Shown here in pieces: positions 40,323-50,155 of a stretch of 64,000 nucleotides of DNA. This DNA comes from Roseovarius salinarum (GTDB taxonomy: Bacteria; Pseudomonadota; Alphaproteobacteria; Rhodobacterales; Rhodobacteraceae). Both the position numbers and the translations under genes were made by a program. The stretch lies in the NCBI RefSeq assembly GCF_002834145.1, contig NZ_PHNT01000002.1, forward strand, positions 1 through 64,000, in the 5' to 3' direction. The notes beneath the pieces are model-generated. The model was not told the origin of the DNA and searched no databases. It saw nothing but the letters and a program-made list of their open reading frames with translations. Within the stretch, counting starts at the first letter, position 1; each line of letters opens with the position of its first letter.

Positions 40323-41297
40323 ATGGCACTTGAGGACGCGAAGAACGAGGTCGACCAGGCCTTCACCCGCGAGCGGACGCGGGGCCTGAGCCACGAGAAC
40401 ACCTTCGGCGGCGCGCCGTCGTTCCTGCGGCGGCGCTATACCAAGGAGCTGTCGGGGGTGGACGTGGCGGTGACCGGGGTCCCCTTCGACCAGGCGGTGA
40501 CGAACCGCCCCGGCGCCCGGCTGGGTCCCCGCGCGATCCGCGAGGCCAGCGCGCTGCAGGTCTTCGACCCGCCCTACGGCTGGGCCGGGTTCGACCCGCT
40601 GAGCGAACTTTCGGTCGTCGACTACGGCGATCTCGCCTTCGATTACGCCAACGTGCCCGATTTCCCCGGTGCGCTGACGGCGCATGTCCGCGGCATCCTC
40701 GGGGCCGGCGCGGCCTGCATCGCCCTGGGCGGCGATCACTATGTCTCGTTCCCGATCCTTCGCGCGCACGCCGAGACACACGGGCCGCTGTCGCTGCTGC
40801 AGTTCGACGCCCACCCGGACACCTGGCCCGACGACGACATGCACCGCATCGATCACGGCACGATGTTCTACAAGGCGGTCAAGGCGGGGCTGGTCGACCC
40901 GGCCCGCTCGGTCCAGGTGGGCATCCGCACGGTCGTGGACGACACGCTGGGCGTGCCGATCATCGACGCCCGCGAGGTGCACGAGAACGGCGCGGCCGCC
41001 ACCGCGGCGCGCATCCGCGAAATCCTGGGCGATGCGCCGGTCTATGTCACCTTCGACATCGACTGCCTCGACCCGGCCTTTGCGCCGGGCACCGGAACGC
41101 CGGTCTGGGGCGGATTGTCGAGCGCGCAGGCGGCGATCCTGCTGCGCGACATCGCGGGCATCAACATGGTCGGCGGCGATGTCGTCGAGGTCTCGCCGCC
41201 CTACGATGCGGGCGGCGCGACGGCGGTGGCGGGCGCGCATGTGGCGATGGAACTGCTGTGCCTTTGGGGCTGGACGCGCCGCGACAGCGGCCGGTGA
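40323..41297 (+). CDS. speB: Agmatinase (ureohydrolase family)
   Basis: A 324-residue Mn2+-dependent ureohydrolase that converts agmatine to putrescine and urea. The binuclear manganese sites are LGGDHYVSFPI, FDAHPDTWPDD and VTFDIDCLDPAFAPGTGTPVWGG, the classic GGDH, DAHxD and DxDxxDP motifs. The substrate loop around NRPGARLGPRAIREAS is of the agmatinase type; guanidinobutyrase or similar is an alternative. A true arginase lies elsewhere in the window (57662). It is probably cotranscribed with the upstream amidohydrolase. Confidence 0.85.
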   Translation: MALEDAKNEVDQAFTRERTRGLSHENTFGGAPSFLRRRYTKELSGVDVAVTGVPFDQAVTNRPGARLGPRAIREASALQVFDPPYGWAGFDPLSELSVVDYGDLAFDYANVPDFPGALTAHVRGILGAGAACIALGGDHYVSFPILRAHAETHGPLSLLQFDAHPDTWPDDDMHRIDHGTMFYKAVKAGLVDPARSVQVGIRTVVDDTLGVPIIDAREVHENGAAATAARIREILGDAPVYVTFDIDCLDPAFAPGTGTPVWGGLSSAQAAILLRDIAGINMVGGDVVEVSPPYDAGGATAVAGAHVAMELLCLWGWTRRDSGR

Positions 41298-41308
41298 GGA
41301 AAATGCGC

Positions 41309-41728
41309 ATGAGGGTGAAACACGTGGTGCAGATCGTGATCCTGGCGCTGCTGATCGCGCTGGCGCTCTACATCCGCCTGGCGCCGTCGGATGCCGACCG
41401 CTGGCACCGCATGCCCGAGGCGGTGACCGACCGTGATCTCACGGGCGGGGCGATGCGCGTGGTGCACGCGGACGCCGAAAGCTTCCGGCGGCTGCACGAG
41501 ATCATCACCGGCGCGCCGCGCACGCGGGTGCTGGCGGGCTCGGTCGAGGAGAGAATGGTCACCTACGTCACGCGCTCGCTGGTCTGGGGGTTTCCGGACT
41601 ACACCACGATCCGCCTTCGGGGCGAACGCATCGAGGTCTACGCGCGGCTGCGCTTCGGCAACTCAGACTTCGGGGTCAATGCCGAACGCGTCGATCGCTG
41701 GCTCGCCCGGCTGGCGCAGCGACGATGA
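41309..41728 (+). CDS. DUF1499 family membrane-anchored protein
   Basis: A 139-residue protein: an N-terminal membrane anchor (VKHVVQIVILALLIALALYIRLAP) and a small domain of the DUF1499 type with SVEERMVTYVTRSLVWGFPDYTTIRL near its centre, followed by [24 protein letters not shown]. The function is unknown. I chose the ATG at 41309 because GAGGA is 8 bases upstream; a closer ATG at 41303 is possible. The 3' end overlaps by 66 bases with the convergent gene at 41663. Confidence 0.82.
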   Translation: MRVKHVVQIVILALLIALALYIRLAPSDADRWHRMPEAVTDRDLTGGAMRVVHADAESFRRLHEIITGAPRTRVLAGSVEERMVTYVTRSLVWGFPDYTTIRLRGERIEVYARLRFGNSDFGVNAERVDRWLARLAQRR

Positions 41729-41956
41729 CAGGCAGCCGTCCGAGATCTTGCGCCACATCGGGTTGTTCAGCGACATCTGGCATTGCGCCATGAACATCCG
41801 GCCATCCACCCGCAGGCAGATGACCTCGCCCAGTTCCACGCGATCGCCGGAACGGTCGGTGCAATAGCAATCCACCGTCTTGCCACCGACCTGCGCGTCG
41901 GCGAAGGCGGGCGTGAGGGGGACAAGCGCCAGCAAGCTGGTCAAAATCGATCGCAT
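41663..41956 (-). CDS. Small exported protein of unknown function
   Basis: A 97-residue secreted protein: a signal peptide ([19 protein letters not shown]) and a mature part with [24 protein letters not shown] and [21 protein letters not shown]. The five mature cysteines suggest disulfides in the periplasm. I do not recognise a named family, but this kind of protein is common in Rhodobacterales. Its last 66 bases overlap the 3' end of the DUF1499 gene on the other strand, an unusual convergent overlap. Confidence in the gene rests on the signal peptide and Cys pattern. Confidence 0.75.
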   Translation of the reverse strand: MRSILTSLLALVPLTPAFADAQVGGKTVDCYCTDRSGDRVELGEVICLRVDGRMFMAQCQMSLNNPMWRKISDGCLSSSLRQPGEPAIDAFGIDPEV

Positions 41957-42021
41957 GGGTCGACGATACCACGACCCAGCCCCTTGACCAAACCCGCGCG
42001 AGTGGGCATCTGCCTGTCTCC

Positions 42022-43068
42022 ATGATCCCCCTGGACCGCCTAGACCAGATCACAGAGCGCTTCGAGTATCTCGAGGCGCGCATGGCCGAGGGCAGCGGTG
42101 ACATCGCCGAGCTGGCCCGCGAATACGCCGAGTTGCGCCCCGTGGTCGAGCGGATCGCGGCCTATCGCAAGTTGCTGTCGGACATCGAGGCGGCAGAGGC
42201 CATGCTCGACGATCCCGAGATGGCGGAGCTGGCACGCGCGGAACTCGAGGAGTTGCGGGCGCGCCGCCCCGAACTGGAGGAGGCGCTGCAACGCGCGCTG
42301 TTGCCGCGCGATGCGGCCGACCGGCGCCCCGCCATGATCGAAATCCGCCCCGGCACCGGTGGCGAGGAGGCCGCGCTTTTCGCCGGCGACCTGTTGCGCA
42401 TGTACCAGCGCTACGCCGAGGCCAGGGGCTGGGGCTTCGACATCGTGGAACTGCAGGAAAGCGAACTGGGCGGCGTGCGCGAGGCCGTCGCGCAGGTGAC
42501 GGGAGAGAACGTCTTTGCCCGGCTGAAATACGAATCCGGCGTGCACCGGGTCCAGCGGGTGCCGGAAACCGAATCCGGCGGTCGCATCCACACCAGCGCC
42601 GCCACCGTCGCCGTGCTGCCCAAGGCCGAGGCCGTGGACATCGAGATCGATCCCGGCGATATCCGCGTGGACACGATGCGCGCCTCCGGGGCGGGTGGCC
42701 AGCACGTCAACACCACCGACTCGGCGGTGCGCATCACCCACGAGCCCACCGGCATCGTCGTCACCAGCTCCGAGAAGTCGCAGCACCGCAACCGCGAGAT
42801 CGCGATGGAGGTGCTGCGCGCGCGCCTTTACGACATCGAGCGCAGGCGCGCCGCCGAGGAACGCAGCGCCGACCGGGCCGCGCAGGTGGGCACCGGTGAC
42901 CGCAGCGAGCGCATCCGCACCTACAATTTCCCGCAGGGGCGGATGACCGACCATCGCATCAACCTGACGCTCTACAAACTGGGCGAGGTCATGTCCGGCG
43001 ACCTTGACGATGTGATCGACGCGCTGACCGCCGACGCGCAGGCCCGCCAGCTGGCCGAGATGACATGA
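42022..43068 (+). CDS. prfA: Peptide chain release factor 1
   Basis: RF1 recognises UAA and UAG stop codons and triggers release of the finished peptide. The 348-residue protein carries the PxT-type stop-reading loop in [14 protein letters not shown], the catalytic GGQ in [15 protein letters not shown], and the C-terminal [17 protein letters not shown]. Its start at 42022 follows a short spacer with no strong Shine-Dalgarno box. The stop overlaps the start of prmC, whose product methylates the GGQ glutamine, so the pair forms a functional operon. Confidence 0.97.
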   Translation: MIPLDRLDQITERFEYLEARMAEGSGDIAELAREYAELRPVVERIAAYRKLLSDIEAAEAMLDDPEMAELARAELEELRARRPELEEALQRALLPRDAADRRPAMIEIRPGTGGEEAALFAGDLLRMYQRYAEARGWGFDIVELQESELGGVREAVAQVTGENVFARLKYESGVHRVQRVPETESGGRIHTSAATVAVLPKAEAVDIEIDPGDIRVDTMRASGAGGQHVNTTDSAVRITHEPTGIVVTSSEKSQHRNREIAMEVLRARLYDIERRRAAEERSADRAAQVGTGDRSERIRTYNFPQGRMTDHRINLTLYKLGEVMSGDLDDVIDALTADAQARQLAEMT

Positions 43069-43910
43069 CCCTGCGCGAGGCGCTGGCCGCGGGCACCCGG
43101 CGGTTGACGGAGGCCGGCGCCGAAGCGCCTGCGCGCGCCGCCCGCGCGCTTCTGGCCGAGGCCGCCGGCATCGCCGCCGACCGTCTCGTTCCGGAGGCCG
43201 GGAGCCCCTTGCCCGACGCGGCCCGGGCCGCCTACGACGGATATCTCGACCGCCACGCCGCCGGTGAACCGGTGGCGCGAATCCTCGGCCGCCGCGTGTT
43301 CTGGGGGCGCGATTTCGCGATCTCGCCCGATGTGCTCGACCCGCGCGCGGAAACCGAGACGCTGGTGGCGCGTGCGCTTGACGGGCCCGCTCCCACACGC
43401 CTGCTGGATCTGGGGACCGGCAGCGGGGTACTCGCCGTCACGCTGTTGGCCGAATGGCCTGAGGCCTGCGCGGTGGCGACGGATGTCTCTCGGGCCGCGC
43501 TGGCCGTTGCCGGGCGCAATGCGCGCGCGCACGGGGTGGCGGACCGGCTGCACCTGTTGGCATCCGACTGGTTCGGCTCCGTTTCCGGCCGCTTCGATCT
43601 GGTCGTGGCGAACCCGCCGTATGTGACCGCCGCGGAGATGGCCGAGCTGCCGCGCGCCGTGGCCGGCCACGACCCGCACGGCGCGCTGACACCCGGCGGT
43701 GACGGGCTTTCGGCCTACCGCGCCATCGCGGCGGACGCGCCCGGGCACCTTGCGGCCGGCGGGCGTTTGCTGGTGGAAATCGGCTGGCGGCAGGGGGCGG
43801 ATGTGGCCGCGATCTTCCGCGCGGCGGGCCTGCGCGACGTGGCGGTGCATGCCGATATGGCGGGGCGCGATCGTGTCGTGAGCGCGTGCAGTGCGGCCGC
43901 CGGGGCGTGA
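43065..43910 (+). CDS. prmC: Release factor glutamine methyltransferase
   Basis: PrmC methylates the glutamine of the GGQ motif in release factors 1 and 2, which speeds termination. The 281-residue protein has an N-terminal helical domain with [16 protein letters not shown] and the SAM domain with [20 protein letters not shown] and the signature VVANPPYVT. Its ATG overlaps the prfA stop by four bases. The C-terminal [19 protein letters not shown] is the typical end block. Confidence 0.96.
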   Translation: MTLREALAAGTRRLTEAGAEAPARAARALLAEAAGIAADRLVPEAGSPLPDAARAAYDGYLDRHAAGEPVARILGRRVFWGRDFAISPDVLDPRAETETLVARALDGPAPTRLLDLGTGSGVLAVTLLAEWPEACAVATDVSRAALAVAGRNARAHGVADRLHLLASDWFGSVSGRFDLVVANPPYVTAAEMAELPRAVAGHDPHGALTPGGDGLSAYRAIAADAPGHLAAGGRLLVEIGWRQGADVAAIFRAAGLRDVAVHADMAGRDRVVSACSAAAGA

Positions 43911-44145
43911 CAATCCGACCCGAATCGGGGCTGAATGGACGGGTTCGCGCGGAAAATTGCGGCTTTCCCCTTGTGCTATGGCGGTCGGCATGTTTAGTGG
44001 AAGACAGTCAGGCCGGTGGATGCCCGCACGGGCGGTCCCGCTTGACACCAAGCCGGAATATGTCGGGATCCGTTAACAAGATCGGCGCGCTGACGCGCCC
44101 CTCGGATCAAAACGACGCGACGAGCACAGGGCTGACAGCTAAAAC

Positions 44146-44766
44146 ATGAGATCTTCCAAGTCACGTTCGCGGAACAAGTCGGGCCGCAGCCGCTCGATGG
44201 GCAACATCGTCAACCGGGTGTTCGAAAGCTCGGGGCCCGAGGGCAAGGTGCGCGGCACACCGCAGCAGATCATAGACAAGTACAACCAGCTCGCGCGCGA
44301 CGCGCAGCTGGGCAATGATCGCGTCGCCGCGGAGAACTTCCAGCAGCACGCCGAACACTACCTGCGCATGCTGGGCGCCGCCCAGAAAGAGCAGGACCAG
44401 CGCCGCGAGGAGCAGGAACGCCAGAACCGGGAACGCCAGGCGGAACGCGACCGCGAGCGCTCGAAACGGCAGGAGCGCGACTCCGGCGGCGGATCCGAGC
44501 AGCCCGACGCGGCCGAGGCGGCGCAGCCCGACGTGGTCGACAGCGGCAGCGAAGACAGCGGCCTCGTGGAAACGCCCGAGAACAAGTCGCAGGGCAAACG
44601 CGGCCGCAAGCCCAAGCAGAAATCCAAGGCACGGTCCGAGAACGCTTCGGGTGAGGGCTCCGATAGCTCTTCGGGAGAGGGCAACGACCAAGGGACTGGC
44701 GACGACGGCAACGATGAGCAGTCGGGCGACTCCGGCGGCTCGGGCACGGCCGCCGCGGCCGAGTAA
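44146..44766 (+). CDS. DUF4167 domain protein
   Basis: A 206-residue very polar protein. The N-terminal half is the DUF4167 domain, with an Arg/Ser-rich start (SRNKSGRSRSMGN), NRVFESSGPEGKVRGTPQQIIDKYNQLARDAQ and GNDRVAAENFQQHAEHYLRML. The second half is low-complexity: a Gln/Glu/Arg-rich helix (residues 83-113) and a long acidic Ser/Gly/Asp tail. It may bind RNA or protein, but its function is unknown; the family is restricted to Alphaproteobacteria. It lies 235 bases past prmC, with its own region upstream. Confidence 0.88.
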   Translation: MRSSKSRSRNKSGRSRSMGNIVNRVFESSGPEGKVRGTPQQIIDKYNQLARDAQLGNDRVAAENFQQHAEHYLRMLGAAQKEQDQRREEQERQNRERQAERDRERSKRQERDSGGGSEQPDAAEAAQPDVVDSGSEDSGLVETPENKSQGKRGRKPKQKSKARSENASGEGSDSSSGEGNDQGTGDDGNDEQSGDSGGSGTAAAAE

Positions 44767-44807
44767 CCGGCGGGTTTCGCGGCGGCGCCCACCCCGTGCG
44801 CCGGGTG

Positions 44808-45647
44808 CTAGTGTTCCAGGGCCCGTGCCAGCGCGCAGAATTTTTCCAGCGAAACGGCTTCGGCGCGGTCGGTGGGCGCGATCCCGGCGGCGCGCAGGCG
44901 ATCCTCGACGTCCGGTGAAAGCCCTTTCAGCGCCCCGCGCAGCATCTTGCGGCGCTGGTTGAAGGCCCGCGCGACCAGCCGCTCCAGAATCCCGGGGTCC
45001 GCCGGGAAGCGCGGTCGGGGCAGGGCGGTCAGCTGCACCACCGCGCTTTCCACCTTCGGCGGCGGCGTGAAGGCGCCGGGCGGCAGCGTCATGACGATCC
45101 GCGCATCGGTGCGCCACTGTGCCAGCAGCGCAAGGCGCCCGTAGGCCTTCGAGCCGGGGGTCGCGACGATCCGCTCGGCCACTTCGCGCTGGAACATGAG
45201 CGTCAGGCTGTCCCAGAACGGTGGCCAGGCCCTTGGCGTCAGCCAGCGCACCAGGAGTTCCGTGCCCACGTTGTAGGGCAGGTTGGCGACCACCTTGATC
45301 GGCGGGGTCAAGCGGGTCAGCGGATCAAGATCCAGCGCGTCGGCCTGCACCACCTCGAGCCGCCCCGGGTAGGCCTCCGCGATCTCGGCCAGCACGGGCA
45401 GGCAGCGCGCGTCCTTCTCGACCGCCAGCACGTGCCGCGCGCCCTGAGCCAGCAGGCCGCGCGTCAACCCGCCCGGCCCGGGCCCGACCTCGAGCACATC
45501 GGCCCGTGTCAGGTCGCCCGCGGTGCGGGCGATCTTTGCGGTCAGGTTGAGATCCAGCAGGAAGTTCTGCCCCAGCGCCTTGCGGGCGGACAATCCATGC
45601 GCCGCGATCACCTCGCGCAGGGGCGGCAGATCGTCGATGGCGCTCAT
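44808..45647 (-). CDS. rsmA: 16S rRNA adenine dimethyltransferase
   Basis: RsmA (KsgA) dimethylates A1518 and A1519 in 16S rRNA late in small-subunit assembly. The 279-residue protein has the [13 protein letters not shown] start, the SAM-binding [16 protein letters not shown], and the catalytic [11 protein letters not shown], ending with [15 protein letters not shown]. It is the last gene of the lptF-lptG-lptD-surA-pdxA-rsmA operon, 88 bases after pdxA. A copy of the interspersed repeat lies between pdxA and rsmA. Confidence 0.96.
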   Translation of the reverse strand: MSAIDDLPPLREVIAAHGLSARKALGQNFLLDLNLTAKIARTAGDLTRADVLEVGPGPGGLTRGLLAQGARHVLAVEKDARCLPVLAEIAEAYPGRLEVVQADALDLDPLTRLTPPIKVVANLPYNVGTELLVRWLTPRAWPPFWDSLTLMFQREVAERIVATPGSKAYGRLALLAQWRTDARIVMTLPPGAFTPPPKVESAVVQLTALPRPRFPADPGILERLVARAFNQRRKMLRGALKGLSPDVEDRLRAAGIAPTDRAEAVSLEKFCALARALEH

Positions 45648-45661
45648 GCGTGCCCCCCGTT

Positions 45662-45690
45662 TTCATCTTGCGCGAAATACTCGCCGGGGG
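45662..45690 (-). repeat. Interspersed intergenic repeat, copy 3
   Basis: Inverted copy of the element (ATCTTGCGCGAAATACTCGC) in the gap between pdxA and rsmA. It shows two small changes from the other copies. Confidence 0.7.
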
Positions 45691-45735
45691 TCCGGGGGTG
45701 GCAAACCCCCGGGGGCAAGGCGGGGCGCCACCGCG

Positions 45736-46707
45736 TCATGCGGTGCGGGCCCGGGCCATGTCACGCGCCAGTTTCAGCGCCTCGATCGTCGAGGCCGGGT
45801 TGGCAATTCCCTCTCCGGCGATATCCAGTGCCGTGCCGTGGTCGGGCGAGGTGCGCACGAAGGGCAAGCCCAGCGTGACGTTCACGCCGCGATCGAAATC
45901 CAGCGTCTTGACGGGGATCAGCGCCTGGTCGTGGTACATCGCCACCGCCGCGTCATAGGACGCGCGGGCGGCATCGTGGAACATCGTGTCGGCCGACAGC
46001 GGTCCGCGCAGATCCAGCCCCTCGGCCCGCAGCCGATCAAGGCGCGGCGCGATCACCTCGATCTCCTCGCGTCCCATGCGGCCGCCTTCGCCGGCGTGCG
46101 GGTTGAGCCCGGCCACGGCGATGCGGGGGCGCTCGATGCCGAAATCGCGGGTCAGCGCGGCGTGCGTGATCCGCACGGTCTGTTCCAGAAGTTCGGCCGT
46201 CAGCGCACCGGGCACCTGCGCCAGCGGGATATGGATCGTCGCGGGCACGACCCGCAACTGCGGACCGGCAAGCATCATGACGACGCGGTCGACCCCCGCA
46301 AGCGCGGCGAGGTACTCGGTATGGCCCGGATAGGCGAACCCCGCCCCCTCCTGGAGCGCCTGCTTGTGGATGGGCGCGGTGCACAGGGCGCCGGCCGCGC
46401 CCGATTGCACCAGCGCGACGCCGCGCGCGATGACCTCGACCACCGCGCGCGCCAGCGCCGGGTCGGGATGACCGGGCCTTGCCGGGCCGGGGAAATCATG
46501 ACGCAGCACCGGCAGGCCCGTTCCGGCGGCCTCGGCCGCCTGGGCGGGGTCATCGATCTCGGCCACGGGTGTGCCCTCGGGCAGGTGCCGCGGGTCGCCG
46601 ATGAAGAAGAACGGCAAGACATCGGCCAGGGCGTCATGCGCCCGCGCGGCCAATTCCGGGCCAATGCCCGCGGGCTCGCCGCAGGTCAGTGCGACGGGCG
46701 GGATCAT
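45736..46707 (-). CDS. pdxA: 4-Hydroxythreonine-4-phosphate dehydrogenase
   Basis: PdxA makes the precursor of pyridoxal phosphate (vitamin B6). The 323-residue protein contains the start PVALTCGEPAGIGPEL, CTAPIHKQALQEGAGFAYPGHTEYLA with the substrate/metal His region, AVAGLNPHAGEGGRMG, YHDQALIPVKTLDFDRGVNVTLGLPFVRTSPDHGTA and GEGIANPASTIEALKLA. These are all PdxA signature blocks. Its start overlaps the surA stop (ATGA), and it sits in the common surA-pdxA-rsmA order of proteobacteria. Confidence 0.96.
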   Translation of the reverse strand: MIPPVALTCGEPAGIGPELAARAHDALADVLPFFFIGDPRHLPEGTPVAEIDDPAQAAEAAGTGLPVLRHDFPGPARPGHPDPALARAVVEVIARGVALVQSGAAGALCTAPIHKQALQEGAGFAYPGHTEYLAALAGVDRVVMMLAGPQLRVVPATIHIPLAQVPGALTAELLEQTVRITHAALTRDFGIERPRIAVAGLNPHAGEGGRMGREEIEVIAPRLDRLRAEGLDLRGPLSADTMFHDAARASYDAAVAMYHDQALIPVKTLDFDRGVNVTLGLPFVRTSPDHGTALDIAGEGIANPASTIEALKLARDMARARTA

Positions 46708-47939
46708 TGCCTCACGATGCGGGCCTCGGCGCGCAGCCGCTCGAGATAGGAATTCGCGAAGGACTCCAGCCGCCGGTTGCGGATCTGGAAGCTCAGCTCC
46801 TCCTCGGACGGCCCCTCGGCGTCGGTTTCCAGCTCCGGGCTGCGGCCGCAGAGCATGAGCATCAGCAGCGTTCGCCCGTCGTTGCGCGTGACGTTCATGG
46901 ACACCTCGCCCGCGTCCAGCTTGGCCAGCTCCAGGCGGATGTCCTGCGGTATCTCGCCCGGCGCCTTGCTGGTGCGCTGCAACGCGTCCTCGGGCATGTC
47001 ACGGGCCACGCCGTACAGGTCGTCGCAGGTGTCGGTGACCGCCTCGATCTCGGCCGCCGTCGAAAGCGTCTCCTCGCTGCGCCCGCCGGGAATCGCCAGC
47101 GTTGCGTATTCGATCGCCGCGTAGTCCGGCTCCGGCGCGGAAACCTCGCGAATGTTGCGCAATTGGAACAGGGCGAGCGCGCCGTCCAGCGGCAACGGGT
47201 CCGTGACCTCGCCCGGCGCGAGCCCGAGGATGATCGGGCGCAACTGTTCGGGCAGCTCCGTGATCGGCAGCCAGTCCATGCGCCCGCCGCGCACGCTGGA
47301 GCGCGCGGCCGAGTGTTCGCGCGCCATCTCGGCGAAGCCCTCGATCGTCTCGACCCGCGCGATGCGTTTGGCCAGCTGTTCGGCCTGGGCCATCTGCTGC
47401 GGCGGCGCGGGCAGGATGATCTCCGACACCAGGACCTGCACCCCGGTGACCCCGCTGGTCGCGGCCTTGGCACGCTTGATGTCCTCCTCGCTCACCGACA
47501 CGCGGCTTCCGAACCTGGCGCGGACCAGTTCGCGCCAGGTGACGCCGGCATGCACGAAATCGCGGAACGTCTCGCGTTCCACGCCGCTGCCTTCCAGTGC
47601 CTCCACGAATTCCTCGGTGGACATGTCGTTGCGGCCGGCGAATTCCTCCATGCCGCTTTCGACGGCGGCCTCGTCCACGACGATGCCTTCGGCCTCGGCC
47701 GCGTCGAGCTTGAGACGCTCCTCGACCAGTTGCTCGCGGGCAAGCTTGGCCGCGTCGCCCGGCGCGCGCAGCAGGCGCAGCAGGCGTTCGCGCTGTTGCA
47801 GTTCATAGCGCGTGATCGCCTTGTCGTTGACCTTGATGACCGGTTCGAAAAGGTTCTGCGCGCTGGCCGGCGTGCTCAGCCCCATGGTGCCGGCCACCAG
47901 CGCGGCGGCCAGGGTCATGACGGTCAGAATGTGACGCAT
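46704..47939 (-). CDS. surA: Periplasmic chaperone/peptidyl-prolyl isomerase SurA-like
   Basis: SurA escorts outer-membrane proteins through the periplasm. The 411-residue protein begins with a signal peptide (MRHILTVMTLAAALVAGTMG ... ASAQ). The N-terminal chaperone domain shows VIKVNDKAITRYELQQRERLLRLL, and a single PpiC-type domain lies around residues 160-270 (VLVSEIILPAPP, FAEMAREHSAARSSVRGGRMDWLP). Alphaproteobacterial SurA often has one isomerase domain instead of two. I used the ATG at 47939 because AGGAAGA lies upstream and the signal peptide starts there. It follows lptD, a key client. Confidence 0.9.
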   Translation of the reverse strand: MRHILTVMTLAAALVAGTMGLSTPASAQNLFEPVIKVNDKAITRYELQQRERLLRLLRAPGDAAKLAREQLVEERLKLDAAEAEGIVVDEAAVESGMEEFAGRNDMSTEEFVEALEGSGVERETFRDFVHAGVTWRELVRARFGSRVSVSEEDIKRAKAATSGVTGVQVLVSEIILPAPPQQMAQAEQLAKRIARVETIEGFAEMAREHSAARSSVRGGRMDWLPITELPEQLRPIILGLAPGEVTDPLPLDGALALFQLRNIREVSAPEPDYAAIEYATLAIPGGRSEETLSTAAEIEAVTDTCDDLYGVARDMPEDALQRTSKAPGEIPQDIRLELAKLDAGEVSMNVTRNDGRTLLMLMLCGRSPELETDAEGPSEEELSFQIRNRRLESFANSYLERLRAEARIVRQ

Positions 47940-47956
47940 TCGATGTATCTTCCTGC

Positions 47957-50155
47957 TTAGTTCCTGCATGTTCGGACGTAGTCACCGTCCTTCTTGCGTG
48001 CGCTGAAGCCCCGCAACCCGACGGTCAGGCTGACCCCGGTCGAGGGCTCGAGCACCCCGGATGACGTGAACCGACGCGAGGCCGAAAGCGTGATGTCCAC
48101 GCATTCGTTCGTGTATGTCAGGCCGAGACCGGCGGTCACCGCCTCGTCCCGGGCGACGTCATAACGCCAGTGGGCGCTGCCCGTCCAGTGCCGCGACAAC
48201 CGGTAGCTGCCGTCGAGCGACCATTCCGAGATCGTGCGTGGGCGGTTTTCCGCCGGATCGGCCCGGAGCCAGATGTAGGTGGCGCCGAAATCGGCGCGCG
48301 CGTTCGTCCAGGCGGCGCGCGTCTCGGCCTTCGTGGCCGCGTCCAGGCTGTTTTCGAACAATCCGCGGGTCGTCAGCGACAGCCCGTTCGGCCGTTCGAC
48401 GTGAACGGCTGCAAGCGTGTCGGAATGGCGCCCCTGCAGCCCCGAGGTGCGCGTGAAATCGGGCGTGCCGTTGGCATCGAGCTGGCGTTCGTCCCGCACG
48501 ACCTTGCCGAGCGCGAGGGTGGTCTGCCCCCCGTCGGTGCCGAAGCGGGTCCAGCGCGTGCCGAGCGCGGCAGCAGCGCCGCGCTCGCGGCGGTCCGGGG
48601 CGGCGAAGCGTGACATCGACAGCAGGTTGCCTTCGTCGAACTCGGGCCGCGTGCTTTCGTCGTTCGGGATGTCGGGGTTGGCCCCGCCGACCCAGGCGAC
48701 CTGCGCCAGCGGCTCAAGCAGGTGGCGCGCGCCATCCGGGCCGGTCTTGCTCAGGGGCCAGCGCAGCGTCAGCGCGGTTTCCGGCGTGACCTCGCTGGCC
48801 CGGCTCAGGCTGGTCGCGCCGGCATCCGAGAGGAAGAAGCCGTCGGCGGCCAGCCCGGCCTGCGTCGTGGCGCGCAGCCCGGCCGGACCCGTCCACGTGC
48901 GGCGCCAATCGAAGCCCGCCGACAGCCGCGTCATGTCGCGCCCGTCCGCGAACAGGTCCACGTCGGGCCCGTCCGTCGCGATCGAGGAGGTGCGTTCGTG
49001 CGCATGTGCCCCCAGGGTCAGCCGCAATTCGCCGCCTGTCGCGGCCGGGAACATGCGCCGTTCATAGGTGGCGTCCACCGCCCGCGTGGGGAGCGTGGCA
49101 TTGCTTTCCCCGGCGCGAAGGGATTCGTAGTGGGTCAACGCGCCCAGCACGTATTCGTCGCGTTCGGCCCGGTCCACCGCGATCCGGCTGTCCAGCCTGT
49201 CCTTCTCGGAATAGCCGTATTCGAGCATGTAGACATCGTCGCTTGTCGCCTCGATGTCGAAGCTCAGCTGGTAGCCGCGGTCGAGCGCGAAATCGCCCTG
49301 CAAGAAGCTGTAGCCGCGCCGGGAATCGCTGCCGATGTCGTCGTCGGACACCGCGCCGCGCCAGCTGAGGTCACCGTTGCGGAAGGCCTGGCGGTACCGG
49401 AACTCCATCGTCCGGGTCTTGCCGGTGACGAAGGGGGTGAGCGTCAGGTCGCGGTGGTCGCCCATGCGGATGAAATAGGGCACCTTGACCCCGGTGCCCA
49501 GCAGGCTCGACGTGTAGAGGGAGGGAATCAGGAACCCGGTCGCGCGTTTCACCGTCGGGTCGGGCAGGCGCAACCGCGGCAGGTAGAACACCGGCGTGTC
49601 GCGCACCATGAACCGGGCCCCCTCGAAATAGAGCTGACGCGCTTCGCGGTCGTGGATCACGCGGTCGGCGCGGATCTGCCACAACGGCGCGTCGCCGTCC
49701 TCGCAGATCCGGCAGGAGGTCACGGCCGTCTTGTCCAGCTGCACGTAGCGGCCGCCGCGCCGCTCCATCCGAGCGGCGGCCAGCTGAAGCTGCCGGCCCA
49801 GCACGATGCGCGCGCCGCGCAGGATCCCGTTGCGCAGGTCCGCGTCGAGGGCGGCCGCGTCGGCGAGCACCACGGTCTCCTCGCCTTCGTGCAGCGTGAT
49901 CGGCCCCTCGATCCGGAGGCTGTCTGCGGCCCGGTCGTAGACCACGCGTTCCGCGGTCATGCGACGGCCGCCGTGCATGACCTCGACATTGCCCGCGGCG
50001 ATCAGGCGGCCGCCCTCGGTGCGGATACTGTCGGCGACCAGGACGGCCGGGCCGTCCTGCGCCGCCGCCGAGGTGGATAGCAACGCCGCGCCAAGCAGCA
50101 CGGCCAGCGCGGCCAGCCACGCGCCGTGGCGGAAGATGCGGCGCGCCGGTCTCAT
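47957..50155 (-). CDS. lptD: LPS-assembly protein LptD
   Basis: LptD is the outer-membrane barrel that inserts lipopolysaccharide into the outer leaflet. The 732-residue protein has a signal peptide (ending SAAAQDGP), an N-terminal LptA-like beta-jellyroll (AAGNVEVMHGGRRMTAERVVYD), two near-N-terminal cysteines in AVTSCRICEDGD, and a long C-terminal barrel beginning near PVFYLPRLRLPDPT. The GGAGGAC box 6 bases before the ATG fixes the start. Its ATG overlaps the lptG stop. LptE, the plug protein, is not in this window. Confidence 0.94.
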   Translation of the reverse strand: MRPARRIFRHGAWLAALAVLLGAALLSTSAAAQDGPAVLVADSIRTEGGRLIAAGNVEVMHGGRRMTAERVVYDRAADSLRIEGPITLHEGEETVVLADAAALDADLRNGILRGARIVLGRQLQLAAARMERRGGRYVQLDKTAVTSCRICEDGDAPLWQIRADRVIHDREARQLYFEGARFMVRDTPVFYLPRLRLPDPTVKRATGFLIPSLYTSSLLGTGVKVPYFIRMGDHRDLTLTPFVTGKTRTMEFRYRQAFRNGDLSWRGAVSDDDIGSDSRRGYSFLQGDFALDRGYQLSFDIEATSDDVYMLEYGYSEKDRLDSRIAVDRAERDEYVLGALTHYESLRAGESNATLPTRAVDATYERRMFPAATGGELRLTLGAHAHERTSSIATDGPDVDLFADGRDMTRLSAGFDWRRTWTGPAGLRATTQAGLAADGFFLSDAGATSLSRASEVTPETALTLRWPLSKTGPDGARHLLEPLAQVAWVGGANPDIPNDESTRPEFDEGNLLSMSRFAAPDRRERGAAAALGTRWTRFGTDGGQTTLALGKVVRDERQLDANGTPDFTRTSGLQGRHSDTLAAVHVERPNGLSLTTRGLFENSLDAATKAETRAAWTNARADFGATYIWLRADPAENRPRTISEWSLDGSYRLSRHWTGSAHWRYDVARDEAVTAGLGLTYTNECVDITLSASRRFTSSGVLEPSTGVSLTVGLRGFSARKKDGDYVRTCRN

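Noticed and set aside
40323..41297. Second arginase
   Set aside because: The substrate-loop and N-terminal pattern are of the agmatinase type; the true arginase pattern (GAPVDSG) is found in the gene at 57662.
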